Of a DNA stretch of 22,026 bases, positions 15,904-22,026 are shown piece by piece (position 1 is the first letter of the stretch; the number at the start of each line of letters is the position of its first letter). The DNA is from an uncultured Clostridia bacterium. Its GTDB lineage: Bacteria; Bacillota; Clostridia; TANB77; CAG-508. The DNA lies in the NCBI GenBank assembly GCA_948530865.1, contig CAOTKV010000005.1, positions 80,402-102,427 of the forward strand. Reading direction: 5' to 3'. The notes under the pieces were generated by a model. That model was not told where the DNA came from and did no database searches. It saw only the letters and a program-made list of their open reading frames with translations. A program made the position numbers and the translations under genes.

Positions 15904-16896
15904 TTACATTTTTTTGGTTAATTCCAGTTCGTTTATTTCTTCTAACAATTGCCTTCCTGTTTTATAGTCTCCTGCTTCCTGAATCATTTTTATACTACTT
16001 CCAGTAATTTCAAATTCTACATCACCTAATTCATCAGTTCGGTAAAGTGGAATTTGACTTTCTTTTAAATACCTCATGATTCTTTCAACTGGATGACCAT
16101 AATTATTGTTCTTACCATTACCACATGAAACAATTGCATAATTGGGATTTACTGCCTCAAGAAATTCTTTACTTGTTGAAGTATTGCTTCCATGATGACC
16201 AATTTTTAATATATCAGCAGACACGTCAACTCCAGCATTTAATAATTCACGCTCAACAAGACATTCCATATCACCAGTAAATAGTATACTTCTTTTCCCA
16301 TAAATCACTTTAAACACTAACGAATAATTATTCATTTTGGTGTATTTTTTTTCAGGTGGGCCTAAAAACTCTACTTTAGAATTTGAAAACTGAAAATTTT
16401 CTACTTGTTTGATATTTTTAGCAAATATGTCATTATACTTAATCATGGCAGACATTGGATAGTAAAAAAGCGCGTCTGGAAGACTCATTTTCAGATTTTT
16501 CACATTGTCAGACATGTATAAGTTATCAACTCTATAATTTAACAACAATCCAAAAATTCCACCTGCATGGTCTCTATGAGGATGTGTTATAACTAAGTAG
16601 TCGATTTTTTTGACATTGTTTTCTTCGAGTACACTATTAACTTTTGAGTACGTAAAAAAATAACCAGTATCTACTAAAAAAGCTTCATCATTCTGCAGAA
16701 GTAAAAAACAGTCTCCATTTTCAACATCAATCATAACCACTTTTAAATATCCATCTGTGAAGTTAGGATTTTCTACAGTTTTATGATTGACATAGAGCAG
16801 TTTAATAGTTACAAATAAAAAGATAACAGCAATTGCCATCAGAAGTGCTTTTGTCAATTGCCGACAAAATTTTGTTGCCTTAGAAAATTTTTTCAT
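15904..16896 (-). CDS. ComEC-like metallo-beta-lactamase-fold hydrolase with N-terminal anchor
   Basis: The 330 residues have one hydrophobic helix at about 14-34 behind a basic start, then a metallo-beta-lactamase domain of the kind fused to the C-terminus of the competence protein ComEC. Metal ligands are visible: HPHRDH at 105-110, TGD at 207-209 and GHHGS at 233-237, with FLVDTG before them and NYGHPVERIMRYL near the end. In related proteins this domain acts as a nuclease or phosphodiesterase on the outer face of the membrane; here it is free-standing, without the ComEC channel. AGGAG is 6 bases before the ATG. It lies behind sigK but has its own promoter overlapping the space between them. 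Confidence 0.88.
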   Translation of the reverse strand: MKKFSKATKFCRQLTKALLMAIAVIFLFVTIKLLYVNHKTVENPNFTDGYLKVVMIDVENGDCFLLLQNDEAFLVDTGYFFTYSKVNSVLEENNVKKIDYLVITHPHRDHAGGIFGLLLNYRVDNLYMSDNVKNLKMSLPDALFYYPMSAMIKYNDIFAKNIKQVENFQFSNSKVEFLGPPEKKYTKMNNYSLVFKVIYGKRSILFTGDMECLVERELLNAGVDVSADILKIGHHGSNTSTSKEFLEAVNPNYAIVSCGNGKNNNYGHPVERIMRYLKESQIPLYRTDELGDVEFEITGSSIKMIQEAGDYKTGRQLLEEINELELTKKM

Positions 16897-16942
16897 AGCA
16901 AACTCCTTTCTATAATGTGCAAAACAACATTAACCTAATTTT

Positions 16943-16971
16943 ATTATAACATTTTTCAATGAATTTAGCAA
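16943..16971 (-). promoter_or_regulatory. Sigma-A promoter for the metallo-beta-lactamase-fold gene
   Basis: TTGCTA (16966-16971), 17 bases, then TATAAT (16943-16948) with an extended TGT. The -35 ends two bases from the sigK stop codon. Confidence 0.6.
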
Positions 16972-16972
16972 T

Positions 16973-17671
16973 TTATTCATGTTTAAGTTCATTTGATAAC
17001 TTTCCAATTGCTTTGGTTTCAATTCTTGATACATAAGAACGGCTAATATTCATCATACTTGCAATTTCTTTTTGAGTTCTAGGTTTATTACCATTTAAAC
17101 CAAATCTTAATTCAATAATTAATTTTTCTCTTTCTTTTAATGTTTTTTTCATTTTTTCATATAATCTCTTTATTTTAAATTTTAAATCTACAATATCTTC
17201 TATATTTTTATCATCATTTTCTAAAACCTCTTGTAATGTAACTTCATTATCATCTTTATCCTTTCCTATTGGCTCATTTAAGTATAAATCATATGCCCTT
17301 TTTTTATTACTTCTTAAGTACATTAAAATCTCGTTTTCTATGCACTTGGCAATATATGTAGCTAATTTAAAACTTTTATCCATGTCAAAACTATTAATTC
17401 CCTTTATTAATCCTATGCTTCCAATTGAAATTAAATCATCTTGATCTACATTCGTAGAAGAATATTTTTTTGATATATGTGCCACCAATCTTAAATTTCG
17501 TTCAATTAATATATTTCTAGCCTCTTCGTCACCATTTTTCATTCTCTCTAAATACATTTTTTCTTCATCTTGAGTTAAAGGTTCTGGGAATAAATTTCCA
17601 CTTTGTATATATCCAACCCCAAATATAATCTGTGTAAACATCATTATATTGGGTAAAGAAAAAATAAACAT
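16973..17671 (-). CDS. sigK: Sporulation sigma factor of the SigK type, with pro-sequence
   Basis: SigK directs late mother-cell transcription in endospore formation. The 232 residues contain sigma-70 region 2 (RNLRLVAHISKKYSS, DLISIGSIGLIKGINSFD, FKLATYIAKCIENEILMYLR). Region 4 has the ending RTQKEIASMMNISRSYVSRIE, characteristic of SigK. The N-terminus aligns with the B. subtilis pro-sequence: about 20 mostly hydrophobic residues, then YIQSGNLFPEPL in place of YVKNNAFPQPL, so processing by an SpoIVFB-type protease before Tyr21 is expected. The gene is uninterrupted, with no skin-type element. GGAGG is 7 bases before the ATG. SigE or another sporulation sigma would be the closest alternatives but fit the start and end less well. 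Confidence 0.88.
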   Translation of the reverse strand: MFIFSLPNIMMFTQIIFGVGYIQSGNLFPEPLTQDEEKMYLERMKNGDEEARNILIERNLRLVAHISKKYSSTNVDQDDLISIGSIGLIKGINSFDMDKSFKLATYIAKCIENEILMYLRSNKKRAYDLYLNEPIGKDKDDNEVTLQEVLENDDKNIEDIVDLKFKIKRLYEKMKKTLKEREKLIIELRFGLNGNKPRTQKEIASMMNISRSYVSRIETKAIGKLSNELKHE

Positions 17672-17699
17672 CTATTTACCTCCAAATTTCTAAACTTGA

Positions 17700-17729
17700 A
17701 TTATAATTAATTATATGATTATTATCCAA
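17700..17729 (-). promoter_or_regulatory. Candidate sigK promoter
   Basis: TTGGAT (17724-17729), 18 bases, then TATAAT (17700-17705). Overlapping it, CATATAAT at 17710-17717 is one base from the SigE -10 consensus CATACANT, but no matching SigE -35 is clear. Which one works cannot be told from sequence. Confidence 0.35.
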
Positions 17730-17755
17730 TTTAGTGCATGACCTAGTAAAATAAA

Positions 17756-17793
17756 AAAGTCGATTACTAAATATTGCATTAGTAATCAACTTT
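17756..17793 (-). terminator. Terminator of the SleB-type hydrolase gene
   Basis: A 15-bp stem (17756-17770 with 17779-17793) with one position that is G-U on the minus strand and an 8-nt loop is followed by a T-rich tract in the minus direction. Confidence 0.8.
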
Positions 17794-17804
17794 TATTTGG
17801 AGAT

Positions 17805-18680
17805 TTAGTCATTAAAATCATTGTGGAAATTATGATTTCCTATCTGTAATACTGTTATTCCCTCCCTTATTTCTTTTTGATATCCTTTTAATTCTTTTGG
17901 AGCGTAGAAGAACAATGCTCCTTCTGAAAACATCTTTCTGGTTGGATCCCAGCCAAGACACGCATCTTCAACAGCTTGCTCAAGCTCTGGTATCTCTTTT
18001 ACCATGTCAATGGTAACATCATCAATTGATGCATAAGCTCCAGATTGAGTAATTACAGAATAAATACTCTCTCTCTCAAATCTTGCATCTCCTGAATAAT
18101 ACCGATTCAATACTGTGCATGCAACTGCTACCATTCCTTCATATATCTCACCTCTTGCTTCCTTATACAACAATTTCGCAATATATAACTTATCTTCACT
18201 CGAAATATTGTAATAATAAACAGTTCCTGGTTCATATGCTGAGATTATAGCTTCAGGCACATACTCCTCAGTATCTTCGCATTGTATCTCTTCTTCTACT
18301 TCTTCAGAAAGCGTAATTTCATTTTTAGCAATTTCACACGCTCCTTCAGAAGAATACTCTTCTACTTCGAATTTCTCCATTTCTACAATGCTATATTCCT
18401 TTATTTCTACCTCACTTTCTATTTGAATGTCATTTTCTATGGCAAATGATCTACTATGTAATATTACTGCAAAAGAAACTACAACAATTGAAAAAAGTGT
18501 AATAATAATTTTGGCTTTTCTCACTTTTAACTTATGTCTTTTTTGAGATATTCTTATTGCCTTTTTTCTTATGCAATCTTCATACAAATCACATTGCCTG
18601 CAGTCTGACTTCAAGTTTCTTTCAAAGATATCCGCATTTGGACAATTCCGAAATAACGGAGTAGTTGTTAATTGTTTCAT
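17805..18680 (-). CDS. Membrane-anchored SleB-type cell-wall hydrolase
   Basis: The 291 residues split into four parts. The N-terminus holds cysteines C13, C27, C30 and C36 (CRQCDLYEDC). A basic segment and membrane helix follow at about 57-75. An acidic, Glu-rich stalk spans about 80-150. A Hydrolase_2 (SleB/CwlJ) domain runs from about 160 to the end, with IAKLLYKEARGEIYEGMVAVACTVLNR; the Glu in KEARGE (about 174 or 178) is the likely catalytic acid. SleB-type enzymes are lytic transglycosylases that degrade spore cortex or vegetative peptidoglycan. Most are secreted, so a cytoplasmic cysteine cluster on one is unusual. The ATG at 18680 has GGAGG 7 bases upstream; the longer frame from 18713 lacks this. 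Its strong sigma-A promoter argues for vegetative rather than spore-only expression. Confidence 0.85.
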   Translation of the reverse strand: MKQLTTTPLFRNCPNADIFERNLKSDCRQCDLYEDCIRKKAIRISQKRHKLKVRKAKIIITLFSIVVVSFAVILHSRSFAIENDIQIESEVEIKEYSIVEMEKFEVEEYSSEGACEIAKNEITLSEEVEEEIQCEDTEEYVPEAIISAYEPGTVYYYNISSEDKLYIAKLLYKEARGEIYEGMVAVACTVLNRYYSGDARFERESIYSVITQSGAYASIDDVTIDMVKEIPELEQAVEDACLGWDPTRKMFSEGALFFYAPKELKGYQKEIREGITVLQIGNHNFHNDFND

Positions 18681-18746
18681 ATTGTAACCTCCATAAATCA
18701 GTGAAATTCTCACTTTTTTATTTTTTGCAAAAAACCTGCTATTTAT

Positions 18747-18775
18747 ATTATACCAATAATTAGTGCAATAGTCAA
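18747..18775 (-). promoter_or_regulatory. Sigma-A promoter for the SleB-type hydrolase
   Basis: TTGACT (18770-18775), 17 bases, then a perfect TATAAT (18747-18752) with an extended TGG. The leader would be about 60 nt. Confidence 0.85.
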
Positions 18776-18789
18776 TTTATGTTAATCAA

Positions 18790-18816
18790 AAAAGAAATCG
18801 CTATGCGATTTCTTTT
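18790..18816 (-). terminator. recN terminator overlapping its stop codon
   Basis: AAAAGAAATCGC (18790-18801) pairs with GCGATTTCTTTT (18805-18816) around a 3-nt loop, with a T run following on the minus strand. The last recN codons and the stop lie inside the hairpin. Confidence 0.75.
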
Positions 18817-20441
18817 AATTTTCTTTTTCTTAATTCTTTTGCATGTTTTATAGAAATATTAGTAACACTTCCACTAGAAATCCTTGCGATTTCTTCCAAA
18901 ACTTCTTTTTCTGATAATAATTTTACCTTTGTTTTAGTTTTATTATCTTCTATTTCTTTACATACATAATAATTATAATCCCCTTTTGCTGCAATACTAG
19001 CCAAATGTGTTACACAAATTACTTGATGATTTTTAGAAATTGTTTTTATTTTTTCTCCTGTTGCATTAGCTGCAATTCCACTAATTCCAGTATCAATCTC
19101 ATCAAATATAATTACTGGTATTTTATCAACATCTGCTAAAACACTTTTTATAGCAAGCATAAATCTTGACATTTCACCACCAGAAGCAATTTTTATTAAA
19201 GATTTTGGTTCCTCACCGATATTTGTAATAATTTGAAATTCTATTTTATCTAGTCCATTTTTATTAAACTTTTTCTCATTTGAATAATCTATTTTTACAG
19301 AAAATTTAGCGTTTTTCATTTCTAATTCTTCAAATTCTTTATTTATTTTTAAAGATAATTTTTGAGCATATTCATTTCTTATTACATTCATTTTTTGTGA
19401 TAATTCATACATTTCATTTTCTAAATGCTTCATTTTTTTCTTTAATGTATTTATATACCCCTCTAAGTTTTCAATATCATAAATTTCTTTATCTACCTTA
19501 TCTTTATATTCTAAAATTTCTTCTATATCGTTTCCATATTTTCTTTTTAATGACTTTATTAAGTTTAATCTTTCTTCTATTTCATTCTGTTCATTTGCAT
19601 CAAAGTACATATCTGAATTCAAATAACTGATATCTCTAGCAGCCTCTTGAACTTCATAGTAACTATCTTTTAATCTATTTAATATTTTTGAATATTCTTC
19701 ATTATATTTTTCTATTTTCTCTAAATCCTTTATTGCTATATTTATGCTATCTATCGCAATATCATTTAACTTATTTTCTGCATCACTTAAATTAAGTGTT
19801 ATTTTTTCTGAAGACATTATTACAGTTCTTCTTTCTTCTAATTCTTTCTCTTCACCGACTTTTAAATTTGCATTTTCTATTTCATTTACTTGATAATTTA
19901 GTAAATCTAGCTTTCTTTGCTTTTCTTTATCATCTCCATAATTTTGAGCTATTTCTAATTTTATATTTGAATATTCTTCAAATAATTTACTATATTTATC
20001 TTTTACATCTTTAATTTCTGTATAAGCATACTCATCTAACAAATCTATATGTGTACTAATATCTAATATTGATTGATTATCATTCTGACCATGTATATCT
20101 ATAATATTATTCATAAAATTTTTTAATTCACTAACTGTAACTAATCTTCCATTTATTTTGCAAGTATTTTTTCCTTTTATATTTATTTCTCTAGAAACAA
20201 TTACAGTATCATTTTCATATCCCATATTAGGTATATATGCATCCATTTCTACATAAGAAATATTTTCTCCATTTCTTATCATATCTTTAGAAAATCTTCC
20301 ACCAGCCAAAATTTGCAAAGATCCTATTATTAAAGTTTTTCCAGCACCAGTTTCTCCTGTTAATACATTAAAACCTTCATTAAGATTTATTGTTATATCA
20401 TCTATTATTCCTATGTTTTTTATATGTAAAGTATTAATCAT
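18801..20441 (-). CDS. recN: DNA repair protein RecN
   Basis: RecN is an SMC-like ATPase that gathers DNA ends at double-strand breaks for recombinational repair. The 546 residues show Walker A GETGAGKT at 29-36 and two long coiled-coil arms (about 140-215 and 285-370). They also show the ABC signature ASGGEMSRFML at about 419-429 and Walker B VIIFDEIDTGISG from about 443. Length and order are typical. An alternative in-frame GTG at 20450 overlaps the Shine-Dalgarno; the ATG at 20441, 8 bases after AGGAG, is chosen. A LexA box lies between promoter and start, so DNA-damage induction is expected. argR and spoIVB, frequent neighbours elsewhere, are absent here. Confidence 0.97.
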   Translation of the reverse strand: MINTLHIKNIGIIDDITINLNEGFNVLTGETGAGKTLIIGSLQILAGGRFSKDMIRNGENISYVEMDAYIPNMGYENDTVIVSREINIKGKNTCKINGRLVTVSELKNFMNNIIDIHGQNDNQSILDISTHIDLLDEYAYTEIKDVKDKYSKLFEEYSNIKLEIAQNYGDDKEKQRKLDLLNYQVNEIENANLKVGEEKELEERRTVIMSSEKITLNLSDAENKLNDIAIDSINIAIKDLEKIEKYNEEYSKILNRLKDSYYEVQEAARDISYLNSDMYFDANEQNEIEERLNLIKSLKRKYGNDIEEILEYKDKVDKEIYDIENLEGYINTLKKKMKHLENEMYELSQKMNVIRNEYAQKLSLKINKEFEELEMKNAKFSVKIDYSNEKKFNKNGLDKIEFQIITNIGEEPKSLIKIASGGEMSRFMLAIKSVLADVDKIPVIIFDEIDTGISGIAANATGEKIKTISKNHQVICVTHLASIAAKGDYNYYVCKEIEDNKTKTKVKLLSEKEVLEEIARISSGSVTNISIKHAKELRKRKLKEIA

Positions 20442-20454
20442 AAAAATCACTCCT

Positions 20455-20468
20455 TAAACATGTGTTCG
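20455..20468 (-). promoter_or_regulatory. LexA (SOS) box upstream of recN
   Basis: CGAACACATGTTTA matches 13 of 14 positions of the known Bacillus LexA consensus CGAACRNRYGTTYC; only the last base differs. It lies just downstream of the recN -10 box, where a bound repressor would block transcription. Confidence 0.75.
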
Positions 20469-20482
20469 TTTTAGATATAACT

Positions 20483-20510
20483 ATTATATAGCAATTTTAT
20501 TTTTTGTCAA
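20483..20510 (-). promoter_or_regulatory. Sigma-A promoter of recN
   Basis: TTGACA (20505-20510), 16 bases, then TATAAT (20483-20488), both perfect. A start near 20476 would put the LexA box at roughly +8 to +22. Confidence 0.85.
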
Positions 20511-20538
20511 TACATTTGTTTGGTATTTTTTAAAAAGT

Positions 20539-20567
20539 AAAAAGCCTTATTTTTTTTAAGGCTTTTT
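20539..20567 (-). terminator. Terminator behind the RdgB-like gene
   Basis: AAAAAGCCTT (20539-20548) pairs with AAGGCTTTTT (20558-20567) around a loop of mostly T residues; it begins right after the stop codon of the RdgB-like gene. Confidence 0.8.
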
Positions 20568-20568
20568 A

Positions 20569-21192
20569 TCAATATCCTAATTCTTTAAATTTAATCATCA
20601 ATTCATTCATTGCAGTATCTCTATGATTATGTACAGAAGCATATTGGCTTTCGTCCATATCTCCCATCGGCTTTTCAAATCCATCTGGTATAAATATAGG
20701 TCCATATGTTAAACCGCCTAGTTTTCCATGTTTTAATGCAATTTTTCCATTGCATTCGCCTCTTGCAACAACTTTATTTCCATTTGGTAATATTGCAGTT
20801 AAAACACATACAAATTTACAAGTTCTATCATTCATATCTGTATATTCTTTTAACTTATCTAATACTTTATTTATACATTGTTCTTGAGTAGCATGTTCAC
20901 CAGCATATCTTGCTGTATAAATTCCTGGTTCACCATTTAATTTATCAATGCAAATTCCTGCATCATCTGTAATTATAATTTTATCTAATACATTATTCTT
21001 TTTACAAAATTCTTGTATAACTCTTGCTTTTATTTCTGAATTTTCTTCAAAAGTCTTTCCATTTTCAATTATATCTTCATTAAAGCCAATATCTTTTAAT
21101 GTATATATATCAGCATCAAAGTTATGTGACTTTATTATTGATTTCATTGCTTCAACTTTATCTTTATTTCCTGTTCCATATAAAATTTTCAA
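20569..21192 (-). CDS. RdgB/HAM1-family non-canonical purine NTP pyrophosphatase (divergent)
   Basis: Members of this family hydrolyse dITP, XTP and similar damaged nucleotides to the monophosphates, keeping them out of DNA and RNA. The 207 residues keep the N-terminal YGTGNKDKV, NGKTFEENSEIKA (Ser where Ala is usual), the catalytic DDAG at 76-79 and LNGEPGIYTARYAG. The C-terminal half is altered: GGLTYGPIF replaces GGFGYDPIF, losing the base-contacting Asp, and VHNHRDTA replaces the usual ISHR. Substrate choice may therefore differ. The start is TTG at 21192, supported by AAGGAGA 8 bases upstream and the absence of an in-frame ATG. It follows the APH-like kinase by 21 bases and is likely co-transcribed with it. 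Confidence 0.82.
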   Translation of the reverse strand: MKILYGTGNKDKVEAMKSIIKSHNFDADIYTLKDIGFNEDIIENGKTFEENSEIKARVIQEFCKKNNVLDKIIITDDAGICIDKLNGEPGIYTARYAGEHATQEQCINKVLDKLKEYTDMNDRTCKFVCVLTAILPNGNKVVARGECNGKIALKHGKLGGLTYGPIFIPDGFEKPMGDMDESQYASVHNHRDTAMNELMIKFKELGY

Positions 21193-21213
21193 TTATGTTC
21201 TCTCCTTCCATTT

Positions 21214-21849
21214 TTATTTATGATTACGATAATCTTCTGGAATATACATATTGTATTTTTCTTTATTGAATTCTAATTTTAGTTTATTTAATAAATTGTT
21301 ATTATACTTATTAGATTTTAAATTATATTCTAAACTCCATAATAGCCATGAATAATCGTACCATTTATCTCCAATTCCTGAATTATCTAAATCAATAAAT
21401 CCTATAAATTCATTATCTTTATTTACAAAAATGTTTGGTAAGCATAAATCTCCATGAACAAAATCAGTTCCTGTATTATCTTTTGACTTAAATGGACATT
21501 TTATATTATCTAAATCTCTTAACACTTTTATTACTTTAACCAAAACTTCTATTAATAAATCAGGATTATTTATTAATCTTTTACTAATTAAACTTTCTCC
21601 ATTAATAAATGTTCTTAAATAATAACATTTATTATTTTCTTCTATATAACAAATAGATTTACTACCTGGTATATTATTAAATTCAAGAAAATCTATTCTT
21701 TCTTTTTCTCTTATTAATCGCTCTTTATCATCAGATACTTTTAGTATATATTTATCTTCAAAAATGTATACTTCATCTTCGCTACGACCAATTGTATCAA
21801 TAGTATAAGTAAGATTATTTACATATTTATTTATACTCTCTGGAAACAT
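21214..21849 (-). CDS. Compact APH(3')-like phosphotransferase
   Basis: This 211-residue protein has the eukaryotic-kinase-like fold of aminoglycoside 3'-phosphotransferases. Visible motifs are the nucleotide-binding Lys37 in KYILKVSDD and a helix with REKERIDFLE. The catalytic loop HGDLCLPN is at 132-139, the metal-binding FIDLDNSGIGDKWYDYSW is at about 151-168, and the subfamily marker CPF is at 118-120. Known APH(3') enzymes are about 260 residues. Here about 40 residues between CPF and FVHGD, part of the substrate site, are missing, and the C-terminus is short. It may be a kinase for another small molecule rather than a resistance enzyme. AGGAG lies 6 bases before the ATG; the RdgB-like gene follows. 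Confidence 0.75.
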   Translation of the reverse strand: MFPESINKYVNNLTYTIDTIGRSEDEVYIFEDKYILKVSDDKERLIREKERIDFLEFNNIPGSKSICYIEENNKCYYLRTFINGESLISKRLINNPDLLIEVLVKVIKVLRDLDNIKCPFKSKDNTGTDFVHGDLCLPNIFVNKDNEFIGFIDLDNSGIGDKWYDYSWLLWSLEYNLKSNKYNNNLLNKLKLEFNKEKYNMYIPEDYRNHK

Positions 21850-21876
21850 AATTTTCTCCTATATTTGTTTATTAGA

Positions 21877-21905
21877 ATAATAACACAAAATCAACTATAT
21901 ATCAA
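21877..21905 (-). promoter_or_regulatory. Sigma-A promoter of the APH-like/RdgB-like pair
   Basis: TTGATA (21900-21905), 17 bases, then TATTAT (21877-21882) on the minus strand. The leader would be only about 20 nt, ending in AGGAG. Confidence 0.7.
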
Positions 21906-21960
21906 TTAGTTACTTTTATTCATGTCAATTTCCTCTATAAATACTTTATAACTAAAAATA

Positions 21961-21992
21961 AAATAGCAAAGTTCTTGTAAACCTTGCTATTT
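21961..21992 (-). terminator. Terminator behind the edge tRNA
   Basis: AAATAGCAA (21961-21969) pairs with TTGCTATTT (21984-21992) and is followed on the minus strand by a T-rich tract. It lies 15 bases downstream of the tRNA 3' end and so would close that tRNA transcript. Confidence 0.7.
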
Positions 21993-22007
21993 ATATATTT
22001 AAAGATT

Positions 22008-22026
22008 TGGTGACCCCTACGGGAAT
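22008..22026 (-). tRNA. 3' end of a tRNA, probably tRNA-Glu (partial)
   Basis: On the minus strand the last bases read ATT of a T loop, CCCGT (3' T-stem strand), AGGGGTC (3' acceptor strand), discriminator A and an encoded CCA. The acceptor strand would pair with a 5' GGCCCCT, as in many Firmicute tRNA-Glu genes; the anticodon is outside the window, so the amino acid is an inference. Confidence 0.75.

Noticed and set aside
1..22026. CRISPR array, insertion sequences, prophage genes or attachment-site repeats
   Set aside because: No regularly spaced repeats, transposase, integrase or phage structural genes were seen; the tRNA at the right edge shows no duplicated 3' end within the window.

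Overview
The window is strongly AT-rich and nearly all genes lie on the minus strand. Shine-Dalgarno sites are strong and TTG starts recur. It holds an HrcA-type dnaK operon, whiA, a sporulation sigma factor of the SigK type and a SleB-type cell-wall hydrolase. Together these point to a low-GC, endospore-forming Firmicute, most likely an anaerobic gut-type Clostridia lineage. The species cannot be named from the sequence alone.

Left part (1-2330): a large surface protein gene runs off the left edge on the minus strand. It has InlB-type B repeats followed by the start of a fimbrial (pilin-like) domain. A small XRE-family repressor-like gene is divergent from it; the space between holds a good sigma-A promoter, an 18-bp imperfect palindrome and a tandem 15-bp duplication.

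Centre left (2336-9851), read right to left: the heat-shock operon hrcA-grpE-dnaK-(MazG-like gene)-dnaJ. It starts at a TTGACA/TATTAT promoter abutting a degenerate CIRCE operator and ends at a strong terminator, followed by recD2. Upstream of it lie prmC, whiA and hemW (9859-12717). whiA carries a one-base frameshift near its 5' end.

Middle (12738-14233): a protein that looks like an ADP-ribosyltransferase-like domain joined to RyR-like repeats lies 20 bases upstream of prmC. Before it comes a structured RNA gene of about 190 nt, possibly 6S RNA.

Right part (14219-22026): a PflA-like radical SAM protein, an orphan two- or three-helix membrane protein (plus strand), a ComEC-like secreted or membrane metallo-beta-lactamase-fold protein, sigK, the SleB-type hydrolase, recN with a near-consensus LexA box, an RdgB-like nucleotide pyrophosphatase, a compact APH(3')-like kinase, and the 3' end of a tRNA (probably Glu) at the right edge. 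Most genes here have their own promoter and terminator, in contrast to the operons on the left.

Most of the window is housekeeping (protein folding, DNA repair, translation termination, sporulation). The least explained parts are the ART/RyR gene with its neighbouring RNA, the MazG-like gene inside the chaperone operon, the whiA frameshift, the shortened APH-like kinase, and the regulated adhesin locus at the left edge.
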